The notes: generated from the letters alone by a model not told the origin. Counted from the stretch's first letter, positions 1-9,510 are shown. The stretch: 40,805 bases of DNA from Arenimonas metalli CF5-1 (GCF_000747155.1 NZ_AVCK01000021.1:1-40805), one strand, 5' to 3'. Made by a program: numbers and translations.

Positions 1-27
1 TAGGTCATCGCCAGGGTTTTTATCCCA

Positions 28-63
28 GAAGGCCGGTCCCAAAAGGACCGGCCTTCTTCTTTT
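28..63 (+). terminator. Rho-independent terminator 1
   Basis: A perfect 12-bp stem (28-39 with 45-56, GAAGGCCGGTCC) closes a five-base loop CAAAA and is followed by TTCTTTT. It ends a transcript that enters the window from the left on the + strand. Confidence 0.85.
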
Positions 64-109
64 GCGGCGCAGCCGCGTCCGCAACAGGTCTTCGCCAAGG
101 TTCATCCCA

Positions 110-142
110 AAACGCCGCCCCAGAAGGGCGGCGTTTTTCTTT
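110..142 (+). terminator. Rho-independent terminator 2
   Basis: The stem ACGCCGCCC (112-120) pairs with GGGCGGCGT (126-134) around the loop CAGAA, followed by TTTTTCTTT. The stem can be extended by flanking A:T pairs. It lies just past the stop codon of the converging lipoprotein gene at 165, so it may also stop antisense readthrough into that gene. Confidence 0.85.
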
Positions 143-164
143 GGGCCTTTCGCGACAACCGCGG

Positions 165-959
165 TCAACGGGTGGCGATGATGTCCGCCAGCGCGGCGCT
201 GCGGACGTCCTCGCGCGGGGCTTCGCCGTGGACGCGGCCATTGCCGACGTTGAGGATGCCGCCGAAGCTCAGGGCGCTGGCCTGCTCGCTGGGTATCTCG
301 TTGTCGGCGAACGATAGGCCCTGGGCCCGGATCTCGCCGAAGTTCAGTACCCCGCCCGATACCGCCAGGGTCGGGTATCGCCCGATGGCCCGGTTGCCGT
401 GGATGCGGGTGTCGGTGAAGCGGGCCTCGCCGTAGTTGAGCACGGTGCCGGCATCCCGCCGGTTGCTCAGCAGGTGGTTGTAGGCGATCTCGCCGCCGAC
501 CGCCTCGAGCCGTCCGTGGTTGAGCACGATCGCCGGGATGGTGCTCACCGAGCCATCGACGATGGCGACGTTATCCAGGCCGAGCCGGCCGTAGTTCCGG
601 ACGGTGCCATTGGTGCCTTCCGCAAGCATCAGGTTCTCGATGCGCAGGCTGGCGCCGCTGCTGACTTCGAGTATGGCGGCCGGCGCCGGGCTGTAGCCCC
701 GGATTTCCGCGTAGTTGCCCTTGATGGTCAGCTTTCCCGCGACCGCTGGCAGCAACAGCCCGTCCGCGGTCTCCTGGTCCAGGATGTAGAGTCCCCGCCG
801 GGCGAGGCGGATGGTGCTTTGGCCGGGGGCCGCATTGGCGGCCCGGATGGCCTCGGCGAGAGCGGCGCTGTCGTTATTGGCGATCTCGACGTTGATGCCG
901 CGGGTGCAGGCAGCCAGGGACGCCGAGACGACGATCAGTAAGGCAAGGCGGTAGCGCAT
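165..959 (-). CDS. Surface lipoprotein with right-handed beta-helix-like repeats
   Basis: Predicted 264-residue lipoprotein of unknown function. The ATG at 959 is preferred over upstream in-frame codons because it has GGAGT seven bases upstream and begins a lipoprotein signal: a hydrophobic stretch at residues 5-17, then the lipobox LAAC with Cys18. The mature part opens with a helix-rich segment (about 31-45), then shows short beta-rung repeats recognisable by an Asn-aromatic/His-Gly turn: N122-Y-G, N147-H-G, N175-Y-G, N206-F-G and N237-V-G. These are spaced 25, 28, 31 and 31 residues, with hydrophobic stretches between. This spacing fits right-handed parallel beta-helix proteins related to polymorphic outer-membrane proteins and pectate-lyase-like folds. 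No catalytic site is recognised. The gene stands alone, transcribed away from the sulfotransferase gene. Lipoprotein status is well supported; the fold is inferred. Confidence 0.75.
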   Translation of the reverse strand: MRYRLALLIVVSASLAACTRGINVEIANNDSAALAEAIRAANAAPGQSTIRLARRGLYILDQETADGLLLPAVAGKLTIKGNYAEIRGYSPAPAAILEVSSGASLRIENLMLAEGTNGTVRNYGRLGLDNVAIVDGSVSTIPAIVLNHGRLEAVGGEIAYNHLLSNRRDAGTVLNYGEARFTDTRIHGNRAIGRYPTLAVSGGVLNFGEIRAQGLSFADNEIPSEQASALSFGGILNVGNGRVHGEAPREDVRSAALADIIATR

Positions 960-1112
960 GGTCGTGACTCCGGGGGTGGCGGGCCCGACCACCCTCCCGT
1001 AATCGCCTAGAGCATCCGCTCGGTCGGACTGCTTTCCAATGCGCCCCACGCTTTTGCCGCGGCACGCACGCCGGCGCCCAATCCCTCCCACGAACGACCG
1101 CATCACACCGCG

Positions 1113-1141
1113 TCGACAAGCCGCGGGGCGCGTGCTATCTA
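1113..1141 (+). promoter_or_regulatory. Sigma-70-type promoter for sulfotransferase/TonB receptor genes
   Basis: TCGACA (1113-1118), a 17-base spacer and TATCTA (1136-1141) match the housekeeping pattern well. The predicted start of transcription is near 1148, giving a leader of about 115 bases if translation begins at 1265. The 960-1264 stretch otherwise holds only the divergent lipoprotein gene's upstream region and a GC-rich imperfect palindrome around 974-994. Confidence 0.5.
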
Positions 1142-1264
1142 ACGGTCACAGTCGACGATGTGAAGGCCGGGCCGCCGCGGTCCCGGCGCCGTCCCGACCG
1201 GTCTGCGGCCACCGGCCGCTCGGAAGGCAGCGATGGGTTTCCAGGACCCGACGGGGAGCAAGCC

Positions 1265-3310
1265 TTGAGTGCAGTGGCCGGTCCGGCCGCGCCACTGGCG
1301 CAGGCCATGGCGCACGCGCTGCGCCTGCTGGAACGCTCGCCCGCGCTGGCGCTCGAACAGGCGGAAGAAATCCTTCGCCAGGCAGGGCCACATCCCCCGG
1401 CGCGCCTGGTCCAGGCCATTGCCCTTGAACGCTGCGGGCAAGCTCCCGCGGCGATCAGCGAAATGGAATCGCTGGTGTCGGGCCATCCCGGATGGGCGAC
1501 GGCGCAGATCGAATTTGGGTTGATGCTGGGTCGCGCCGGCCACGGCGAACGGGCCATCGTCGCGCTGAGCCGCGGCCTCGCCCTGGCGCCGGAACACCCG
1601 CAGGCCTGGCGGATCCTCGGCGACCACCTCAGCGCGACCGGCGATGACGCCGGCGCCGACCACGCCTATTCGATGCACACGCGCCACGCCGCCAGCGATC
1701 CCGTCCTGATCGCCGCGGGCGACGCCCTCGTGGCCAACCGCATTCCCGAAGCCGAACGCCTGCTGAGGGGCCAGCTGCAGGCGAACCCCACCGACGTGGC
1801 CGCCATCCGCATGCTGGCCGAAGTCGCCGCCCGACTGGGGCGACTCGAGGACGCGGAGACCCTGCTGGCGCGTTGCCTGGAACTGGCGCCGGGATTCCAC
1901 GCCGCCCGACACAACTACGCGATGGTCCTGCACCGGGCGAACAAGCCCGAGCAGGCACTCGCGCAGATCGAACGCCTGCTGGCCGACGAGCCAGGCAATC
2001 CCGGCGCCCGCAACCTCAAGGCCGTGGTGCTTTGCCGCGTGGGGGATTACCTCCCGGCGATCGAACTGTACGAAGGCATCGTGCAGGAATACCCGGAGCA
2101 CGGCCGCATCTGGCTCAGCTACGGCCACGCACTCAAGACCGCGGGCCTGCGCGAGCGCGCCATCGAGGCCTACCGGCGCAGCATCGCGCTCGACCCGGGC
2201 TTCGGCGAAGCGTGGTGGAGCCTCGCCAACCTCAAGACCTTCCGTTTCGACGCCAGCGACATCGCGGCCATGGACGCCGCACGCCGGCAACCCGGCCTCG
2301 ACGACGAGCAGCGCGCCCAGTTTGAATTCGCGCTGGGCAAGGCCCACGAGGATGCCGGCCACTACGGCCCGTCGTTCGAACACTACCGGGAAGGCAACCG
2401 GATCCGGCGCGCCGCGCTGCCGTATCGCGCCGACGACGCCAGCACCCGCGTGCAGCGCTCGCGCGAGCTCTTCACGCCTGCCTTCCTACGGCAGCGGGAA
2501 GGCAGCGGCTGCCCGGCCCGGGACCCGATCTTCGTGGTGGGCCTGCCGCGCTCGGGCTCGACCCTGGTCGAGCAGATCCTCTCGAGCCATCCGTCGGTGG
2601 AGGGCACGATGGAATTGCCCGAGGTCATTTCGCTCACCCACGACCTGCGCCGCGAAGGCGCCGAGGGCGGGGCGGCTTCCTACCATGACGTGCTGGCCAC
2701 GCTCGATCCCGGCCGCCTGCGCGAGCTCGGCGAGCGCTACCTCGAGCGCACCCGCGTCCAGCGCAAGACCGCGGCGCCGCACTTCATCGACAAGATGCCC
2801 AACAACTTCTTCCACGTCGGGCTGATCCACCTGATGCTGCCGAATGCGCGCATCGTCGATGTCCGCCGGCACCCGATGGCCTGCTGTTTCTCCGGGTTCA
2901 AGCAGTACTTCGCGCGCGGCCAGAACTTCAGCTACGGGCTCGCGGACATCGGCCGCTACTACCTCGACTACCTCGCGCTGATGGCGCACTTCGACCAGGT
3001 ACTTCCCGGTCGCGTCCATCGCGTGGTCTACGAGCACCTGGTGGACGACACCGAAGCGCAGGTACGCGCCTTGCTCCACTACTGCGGCCTGCCGTTCGAC
3101 CCGGCCTGCCTTCGCTTCTTCGAGAACGACCGGCCGGTGCGCACCGCCAGCTCGGAACAGGTGCGGCGACCGATCTACCGCGAGGGACTGGACCAATGGC
3201 GCCACTTCGAGCCCTGGCTGGGCGAGCTGCAGGCGACGCTGGGCGAGGCCCTCGACACTTACCCGGAGCCGCCGCCCGCGCGGGCGGCGGACCGGTCCAT
3301 GCGGCAATGA
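1265..3310 (+). CDS. TPR-repeat sulfotransferase family protein
   Basis: Predicted 681-residue protein. The first 380 or so residues are tandem tetratricopeptide repeats, with typical pairs such as the helices ending ALAPEHP, QANPTDV, ELAPGFH and ALDPGFG. The C-terminal domain is a PAPS-dependent sulfotransferase: the 5'-phosphosulfate loop is GLPRSGST (residues 426-433) and the 3'-phosphate region is VRRHPMACCFSGF (from 533). The family transfers sulfonate from PAPS to a hydroxyl acceptor; the acceptor here is unknown, and the TPR domain probably binds a protein or peptide. Start: TTG at 1265 is chosen because GGGGAG sits six bases upstream. A GTG at 1160 would add 35 Arg/Pro-rich residues but has no ribosome site and poor third-position GC. 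The TonB-dependent receptor follows after 22 bases, so the two genes are probably one operon. Confidence 0.85.
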   Translation: MSAVAGPAAPLAQAMAHALRLLERSPALALEQAEEILRQAGPHPPARLVQAIALERCGQAPAAISEMESLVSGHPGWATAQIEFGLMLGRAGHGERAIVALSRGLALAPEHPQAWRILGDHLSATGDDAGADHAYSMHTRHAASDPVLIAAGDALVANRIPEAERLLRGQLQANPTDVAAIRMLAEVAARLGRLEDAETLLARCLELAPGFHAARHNYAMVLHRANKPEQALAQIERLLADEPGNPGARNLKAVVLCRVGDYLPAIELYEGIVQEYPEHGRIWLSYGHALKTAGLRERAIEAYRRSIALDPGFGEAWWSLANLKTFRFDASDIAAMDAARRQPGLDDEQRAQFEFALGKAHEDAGHYGPSFEHYREGNRIRRAALPYRADDASTRVQRSRELFTPAFLRQREGSGCPARDPIFVVGLPRSGSTLVEQILSSHPSVEGTMELPEVISLTHDLRREGAEGGAASYHDVLATLDPGRLRELGERYLERTRVQRKTAAPHFIDKMPNNFFHVGLIHLMLPNARIVDVRRHPMACCFSGFKQYFARGQNFSYGLADIGRYYLDYLALMAHFDQVLPGRVHRVVYEHLVDDTEAQVRALLHYCGLPFDPACLRFFENDRPVRTASSEQVRRPIYREGLDQWRHFEPWLGELQATLGEALDTYPEPPPARAADRSMRQ

Positions 3311-3332
3311 CCAGGGAATTGGGGAGAGGGAC

Positions 3333-5714
3333 ATGAAGGCGAGATCCAAACCTCGCAACACGATCAGGCCGGCCCGGGGAGCCTTGGCCACCGCGATCGT
3401 GATGGCGATCAGCAGCACGGCGTGGGCGCAGACCCCGCCGGACGACCAGGCGCCGGTGCTCGACGAGATCACGGTGACCGCGCAGAAGCGCAGCGAGAAC
3501 CTGCAGAAAGTCCCGATCAGCATCCAGGTGCTCGGGACCGAACAGCTCGACGACCTGCACGTGGCGGACTTCGAGGACATCGCCACGCAGTTCCCGAGCG
3601 TGTCGTTCCAGCGGCTTGGCGAAGTGCCCAGCAATTTCCAGGTCTACATGCGCGGCGTCGCCAGCGGCGGCGACGGCAACCACTCCGGCCCGCTGCCCAG
3701 CGTGGGCGTCTACGTCGACGAGCAGCCGGTCACCACCATCCGCGGCGCCATCGACGTCCATCCCTACGACATCCAGCGCGTCGAGGCGCTCGCCGGGCCG
3801 CAGGGCACGCTGTACGGCGCGAGCTCGCAGGCGGGCACGGTGCGCATCATCACCAACAAGCCCGATGCGTCCGCCATCACCTCGGGCTACGGACTGGAAC
3901 TGAATGCCATCGAGGATGGCGGCACCGGCCACGTGGCCGAGGGCTTCATCAACCTGCCGATCAATGAAAGGGCCGCGATCCGCCTCGTCGGCTGGGACCG
4001 CGACGACGCCGGCTACATCGACAACGAGTTCGGCGAGCGCACCTTCCCGACCTCGGGCATCACCATCAACAACGGCGGCCTGGCCCGCGACGACTACAAC
4101 ACCTCCGACACCACCGGCGCCCGCGCCGCGCTCAAGATCGACCTCACCGAGAACTGGACGATCACCCCATCGGTGATGACCCAGCGCCAGGACATCAACG
4201 GCAGCTTCGGCGTCGACCCGGACGTGGGCGAGCTGTCGACCCGGCAGTTCTACCCGCAGACCTCCGAGGACCGCTGGACCCAGTCGGCGCTGACCGTGCA
4301 GGGCAAGATCGGCAACTTCGACGTCACCTATGCCTTCGCCCACCTCGACCGCGACCTCGACACCGAGTCCGACTACAACGACTACGCCTACTGGTACGAC
4401 ACGCTGTTCGGCTACGGCACCTATTTCTATGACGACAACGGCGACCTGATCAATCCGTCGCAGTACATCCAGGCCACCAACGGCTACAAGAAGCGGAGCC
4501 ATGAACTGCGCGTCGCCTCGCCGTCGGATGGGCGCTTCCGCTTCGTGGCCGGCGTGTTCTGGCAGGACCAGGACAACGACATCCAGGAGCGCTACCGGGT
4601 GGACGGCCTGGCCGACGTGCTGTCGGTCACCGGCTGGGAAGACACCATCTGGCTGACCCGCCAGCAGCGGCAGGACCAGGACCAGGCCGTGTTCGGCGAG
4701 GTGTCGTACGACATCACCGATCGACTGACCGCCACCGCGGGCATGCGTTTCTTCGAGGTCGACAACAGCCTGCGCGGCTTCTTCGGCTTCAGCGACGGCT
4801 ATTCGTCCAACCCGACCTACGGCGAGGGCGCCTGCAACACGCAGTCGCTGCCGCCGTACCCGAACGCGCCCTGCGAGGTCTTCAACAAGCGCGTCAAGGA
4901 AAACGACTCGATCGGCAAGTTCAACCTCAGCTACGAGTTCAGCGACGACGCCATGGTGTACGGCACCTGGTCGGAGGGCTACCGCCCGGGCGGCATCAAC
5001 CGCCGAGGCACGCTCGATCCCTACCTGTCCGACTACCTCACCAACATCGAGCTGGGCTGGAAGACGCGCTGGGCCGACGGCCGCCTGACCTTCAACGGCG
5101 CGGTGTTCCAGCAGGACTGGGAAGACTTCCAGTTCGCGATCCTCGGCCAGAACGGACTCACCGAGATCAAGAACGCCAACCAGGCCCGGATCAGCGGCAT
5201 CGAGGCCGACATCAGCTGGGCGGTGAACTACAACCTGCGGATCTCCGGCGGCGTGGCGTTCTACGACGCCGAGCTGACCGAGAACTACTGCGGGTTCACC
5301 GACGCCAACGGCAATCCGGAAACCAACTGCGCCACGCCCGAGGCGCCCTCGGGAACGCGCCTGCCGATCACCGCCGACTTCAAGGGCAACCTGACGGCGC
5401 GCTACACCTTCGACGTGGGCGATTATGAAGCCCACGTCCAGGGCCAGGTGCGCCACGAAGGCAAGCGCAGCACCGACCTGCGCACCGCCGAGCGCGGCAT
5501 CCTCGGCGACCTGGATGCCTACACGCTGTTCGACATCACGGCGGGCTTCGGTCGCGGCAACTGGGCCGTGGACTTCTACGTCAGGAATGTCTTCGACGAG
5601 CGTGCGCAGCAGTCGCGGTTCACGCAGTGCGCGGAGGCGGTCTGCGGCGAACAGGCCTACACCGTCGTGGCGCGGCCGCGCACCTTCGGCGTGCGGTTCT
5701 CGCAGGACTTCTGA
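3333..5714 (+). CDS. TonB-dependent outer-membrane receptor
   Basis: Predicted 793-residue outer-membrane active transporter powered by TonB-ExbBD. A signal peptide ends near WA-Q (residues 31-33). A probable TonB box follows (LDEITVTA, 43-50), then the plug domain (about 58-170) and a 22-strand barrel ending in the typical terminal aromatic (final residues VRFSQDF). There is no N-terminal STN domain, so direct sigma/anti-sigma signalling is not expected. Paired cysteines occur in likely extracellular loops (YGEGAC...APC; NYC...TNC; TQCAEAVC). The ATG has GGGAGAGG just upstream. It follows the TPR-sulfotransferase gene, an arrangement seen in other proteobacteria, and the ligand may be related to the sulfated product. 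The ligand cannot be read from sequence. Confidence 0.92.
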   Translation: MKARSKPRNTIRPARGALATAIVMAISSTAWAQTPPDDQAPVLDEITVTAQKRSENLQKVPISIQVLGTEQLDDLHVADFEDIATQFPSVSFQRLGEVPSNFQVYMRGVASGGDGNHSGPLPSVGVYVDEQPVTTIRGAIDVHPYDIQRVEALAGPQGTLYGASSQAGTVRIITNKPDASAITSGYGLELNAIEDGGTGHVAEGFINLPINERAAIRLVGWDRDDAGYIDNEFGERTFPTSGITINNGGLARDDYNTSDTTGARAALKIDLTENWTITPSVMTQRQDINGSFGVDPDVGELSTRQFYPQTSEDRWTQSALTVQGKIGNFDVTYAFAHLDRDLDTESDYNDYAYWYDTLFGYGTYFYDDNGDLINPSQYIQATNGYKKRSHELRVASPSDGRFRFVAGVFWQDQDNDIQERYRVDGLADVLSVTGWEDTIWLTRQQRQDQDQAVFGEVSYDITDRLTATAGMRFFEVDNSLRGFFGFSDGYSSNPTYGEGACNTQSLPPYPNAPCEVFNKRVKENDSIGKFNLSYEFSDDAMVYGTWSEGYRPGGINRRGTLDPYLSDYLTNIELGWKTRWADGRLTFNGAVFQQDWEDFQFAILGQNGLTEIKNANQARISGIEADISWAVNYNLRISGGVAFYDAELTENYCGFTDANGNPETNCATPEAPSGTRLPITADFKGNLTARYTFDVGDYEAHVQGQVRHEGKRSTDLRTAERGILGDLDAYTLFDITAGFGRGNWAVDFYVRNVFDERAQQSRFTQCAEAVCGEQAYTVVARPRTFGVRFSQDF

Positions 5715-5737
5715 GCCAGCCGGGTCCGGAAACAAGG

Positions 5738-5765
5738 CCGGCGCCCTCGGGCGCCGGTCTCGTTT
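5738..5765 (+). terminator. Probable terminator after the TonB receptor
   Basis: CCGGCGCC (5738-5745) pairs with GGCGCCGG (5750-5757) around the loop CTCG, followed by the weakly T-rich TCTCGTTTC. It lies between convergent genes and could act in both directions. Confidence 0.5.
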
Positions 5766-5796
5766 CGGGCTGCGGGCCCGGTGGCCCGCGCCGTCC

Positions 5797-6735
5797 TCAG
5801 CGCAGGGCGTAGCCGAACTGCTGGCGGAACTGCTCCGCGAACTCTTCGTAATCGAAGCGCTGGTTCTGCGGACCCAGGTGCTCGATCTTCAGCGCGCCCA
5901 TCAGCGAGGCGATGCGGCCGGTGGTCGCCATGTCCATGTTGTTCATCAGGCCGTAGATCAGGCCGGCCCGGTAGGCGTCGCCGCAGCCGGTGGGGTCGAC
6001 CACGCGCATGGCGTTGGCGGCCGGGATGTGCAGCTCGCCGCCCTGGGTGTGCACCTCGGAGCCCTTGGGGCCGCGGGTGATGATGTAGGCCTTCACCCGC
6101 TCGGCGATCTGCTTCTCGCTCAGGCCGGTCTTGTCCTGCAGCAGGTTCGACTCGTAGTCGTTGACCGTGACGTAGGTGGCCTGCTCGATCATGGTGGTCA
6201 GTTCCTTGCCGTTGAACAGCGGCATGGCCTGGCCCGGATCGAAGATGAAGGGGATCGATAGTTCGGCGAACTCCTTCGAATTCTGCAGCATCGCCTCGTA
6301 ACCGTCCGGCCCGACGATACCGAAGCCGACGTCCTTCACGTCCCGGACGTGGTTCTCGTAGGAGCGCATCATCGCGCCCGGATGGAAGGCGGTGATCTGG
6401 TTGTCGTCGAGGTCGGTGGTGATGAAGGCCTGGGCCGTGTAGAGGTCCTGGATCTCCTTGACGTGGTCGAGGCGGATCTCGCAGGCCTCGAAGTGCTCGC
6501 GGTAGGGGCCGAAGTCCTGGCCGACGGTGGCCATCGGGATCGGGCTGCCGCCCAGCAGCTTCAGGTTGTAGGCGATGTTGCCCGCGCAGCCGCCGAACTC
6601 CCGCCGCATGCGCGGCACCAGGAAGGACACGTTCAGGATGTGGACCTTGTCCGGCAGGATGTGGTTCTTGAACTGGTCCTGGAACACCATGATGGTGTCG
6701 TAAGCCAGGGAACCACAGATCAGGGCTGAAGGCAT
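5797..6735 (-). CDS. PfkB-family carbohydrate/adenosine kinase
   Basis: Predicted 312-residue cytoplasmic sugar or nucleoside kinase of the ribokinase/PfkB fold. The N-terminal PfkB signature region reads EFGGCAGNIAYNLKLLGG (residues 46-63). The C-terminal ATP/anion-hole signature is DPTGCGDAYRAG (247-258), with Asp253 as catalytic base. The overall sequence resembles the bacterial kinases annotated as adenosine kinases, which would convert adenosine to AMP; substrate assignment by motif alone is not certain. Start: the ATG at 6735 has GAGGT upstream at good spacing, and begins the first beta strand directly (PSALICGSLAYD). Upstream in-frame codons give a poor leader. It is transcribed divergently from mreB, with 173 bases between the two start codons. 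Confidence 0.85.
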   Translation of the reverse strand: MPSALICGSLAYDTIMVFQDQFKNHILPDKVHILNVSFLVPRMRREFGGCAGNIAYNLKLLGGSPIPMATVGQDFGPYREHFEACEIRLDHVKEIQDLYTAQAFITTDLDDNQITAFHPGAMMRSYENHVRDVKDVGFGIVGPDGYEAMLQNSKEFAELSIPFIFDPGQAMPLFNGKELTTMIEQATYVTVNDYESNLLQDKTGLSEKQIAERVKAYIITRGPKGSEVHTQGGELHIPAANAMRVVDPTGCGDAYRAGLIYGLMNNMDMATTGRIASLMGALKIEHLGPQNQRFDYEEFAEQFRQQFGYALR

Positions 6736-6837
6736 CGTCGGACCTCGGTGGGCGGGGGCCGGTGGGCCACCCCTTGGAAAGGCGCACATGGTAGCGTGGC
6801 GGCGGCGCCAAGGCACGGAAATCCGCCGCATTTCGCC

Positions 6838-7946
<1,109 letters not shown>

Positions 7947-7992
7947 AGGCGCGCGCCGGCCATCCCGCCGGCCACCGGCGCCACCCGCTAGT

Positions 7993-8010
7993 CCCCGCCG
8001 CGCGGCGGGG
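7993..8010 (+). other. Hairpin in the mreB-mreC gap
   Basis: CCCCGCCG (7993-8000) and CGGCGGGG (8003-8010) form an 8-bp perfect inverted repeat with a two-base loop. There is no T tract after it, so it looks more like an RNA-stabilising or partially attenuating stem than a full terminator. It could set the high MreB to MreC ratio that many bacteria need. Confidence 0.45.
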
Positions 8011-8035
8011 CTGAACACCGCTTCCGGATCCTCCC

Positions 8036-9022
8036 GTGGCCTATCCCGGTTCCCCTGCCGCACGACTGAGCGAGAGCGCCGGCGGCACGCTGCCGCTGCT
8101 GGCCTACCTCGCGCTGGCGACGCTGCTGATGGTCGGCGACCACCGCGGCGGCTTCGCGAACCAGGCGCGGCAGAAGCTCAGCGTGCTCGCCGAGCCGGTG
8201 TGGTGGCTGGCCGATGCGCCCGGCCGCCTGGTCGAGGCCGGGCGTGAACTCACGTCCTCGCGCGGCAGCCTGCTGGCCGAGAACGAACAGCTGCGCCGCG
8301 AGCTGCAGGTCAACGCCAGCCGCCTGCACCGCATGGCCGCCGTGGCCGAGGAAAACCAGCGCCTGCGCGAACTGCTCGGCGGCACCCGCGGCTACCGCCT
8401 CACGGCCCAGCTGGTCGGCATCATCGACATCGACCTCGACCCCACCCGCCAGCGCATCGTGCTCGACGCCGGCGCCAACGACGGCGTGCGCGTCGGCCAG
8501 GCCATGATCGATGCCGGCGGCGTGCTGGGCCAGGTGGTGGAAACCTCGCCGCGCCGCGCCACCGCCCTGCTGGTCACCGACCCCGAGCACGCGGTGCCGG
8601 TACAGGTGGCCCGCTCGGGCCTGCGCACCATCGCCTTCGGCACCGGCCGCAGCGACCGGCTGCGCCTGCCCAACATCCCGCAGAGCGCCGACATCCGCGT
8701 GGGCGACCAGTTGGTCACCTCGGGCATCGGCGGCCGTTTCCCGGCCGGCTTCCCGGTCGGCGTGGTGCAGGCGCTCGAGCCCGACGACACGCGTCTGTTC
8801 GTGGTGGCGCAGGCGCGCCCGTCGGCCTTCATCGATCGCAGCCTCGAAGTGCTGCTGGTGAGCAATGCCGTGGACGAGGCCGATGTCGGTCCGCCCGCGC
8901 CGCCGCCTCCCGCGCCCGAGGCCGGGGCCGGGGACGCCGAAGCGCCCGCGGCCAGCGATGGCGATGCCGCCGCCAGCGAAGCCGCGACCGATGCCGCGCC
9001 GCGCGACGAGGGGCAGCGATGA
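8036..9022 (+). CDS. mreC: Rod-shape determining protein MreC
   Basis: Predicted 328-residue inner-membrane protein that links MreB to PBP2-RodA in the periplasm. One membrane segment lies at about residues 20-37, followed by a coiled coil (about 75-115, LLAENEQLRREL...ENQRLRELLGG) and the two beta-barrel MreC domain (from about 120, with DAGANDGVRVGQAM and LLVTDPEHAVPVQV). The last 45 residues are a Pro/Ala/Asp-rich disordered tail. The GTG start directly precedes the expected N-terminus. The stop overlaps the mreD start. Confidence 0.96.
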   Translation: MAYPGSPAARLSESAGGTLPLLAYLALATLLMVGDHRGGFANQARQKLSVLAEPVWWLADAPGRLVEAGRELTSSRGSLLAENEQLRRELQVNASRLHRMAAVAEENQRLRELLGGTRGYRLTAQLVGIIDIDLDPTRQRIVLDAGANDGVRVGQAMIDAGGVLGQVVETSPRRATALLVTDPEHAVPVQVARSGLRTIAFGTGRSDRLRLPNIPQSADIRVGDQLVTSGIGGRFPAGFPVGVVQALEPDDTRLFVVAQARPSAFIDRSLEVLLVSNAVDEADVGPPAPPPPAPEAGAGDAEAPAASDGDAAASEAATDAAPRDEGQR

Positions 9023-9507
9023 CCCGCAGTCCGTCCCCCTGGCTGCTCTACGGCAGCCTCGTCTTCAGCCTGCTGGTGCTGGTGGTGCCGATCCCGGGCG
9101 GGCTCGGCCCGGCGCGGCCCTACCTGCTGGCCATGCTGCTTTGCTACTGGCTGCTCGAGGCGCCCGACCGCATCGGCCTGGGCGTGGCCTTCCTCGCCGG
9201 GCTCGCCGCCGACCTCGTCGCCGGCACCCTGTTCGGCGAGCAGGCGCTGCGGCTGGTGGTGCTGGTGTTCCTGGTGCAGCGCTTCCGTGCCCGCCTGCGC
9301 TTCTTCCCGCTGTGGCAGCAGGCGCTGGCGGTGGCGGCGCTGCTGGTCAACGACCGCCTGATCGCGGCCGCGATCCAGTTCGCCAGCGGCGCGGGGCTGC
9401 CGCCGTGGACCACCTGGCTGTCGCCGCTGCTGGCCTTCGCGCTGTGGCCGTGGATGTTCCTGCTGCTCGACGAACTGCGCCTGCGCCTGCGCGAGCGCGC
9501 CGCCTGA
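9019..9507 (+). CDS. mreD: Rod-shape determining protein MreD
   Basis: Predicted 162-residue integral membrane protein with about five hydrophobic segments (for example SLVFSLLVLVVPI, LLAMLLCYWLLE, GVAFLAGLAADLVAG). It is a partner of MreC in the elongation complex. The start overlaps the mreC stop (ATGA), which indicates translational coupling; mrdA starts three bases after its stop. Length is typical for the family. Confidence 0.94.
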   Translation: MTRSPSPWLLYGSLVFSLLVLVVPIPGGLGPARPYLLAMLLCYWLLEAPDRIGLGVAFLAGLAADLVAGTLFGEQALRLVVLVFLVQRFRARLRFFPLWQQALAVAALLVNDRLIAAAIQFASGAGLPPWTTWLSPLLAFALWPWMFLLLDELRLRLRERAA

Positions 9508-9510
9508 TCC

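Larger units (their letters stand above)
3..142 (+). repeat. Tandem leader-plus-terminator units (two copies)
   Basis: Two adjacent units share a leader of about 25 bases. Copy 1 (about 3-27) and copy 2 (about 87-109) both read GGTC-TCGCCA-GGTT-ATCCCA with a few differences. Each leader runs straight into a strong hairpin followed by a T-rich tract. The hairpin stems differ in sequence between the copies, while the overall design is kept. This could be two small RNAs in tandem or a duplicated 3' UTR. More copies may lie left of the window. No coding gene is seen here. Confidence 0.5.

Noticed and set aside
20-241. 73-codon open frame on the - strand across the left-edge terminators
   Set aside because: It runs through two perfect terminator hairpins and has no ribosome site or recognisable product.
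1160-1264. N-terminal extension of the sulfotransferase from a GTG at 1160
   Set aside because: No ribosome site, weak codon bias and an Arg/Pro-rich product; the TTG at 1265 has a strong site.
2928-5735. 935-codon open frame on the - strand opposite the TonB receptor
   Set aside because: Antisense shadow of a clearly real gene in GC-rich DNA; the product is Val/Arg/Gly-rich with no recognisable domain.
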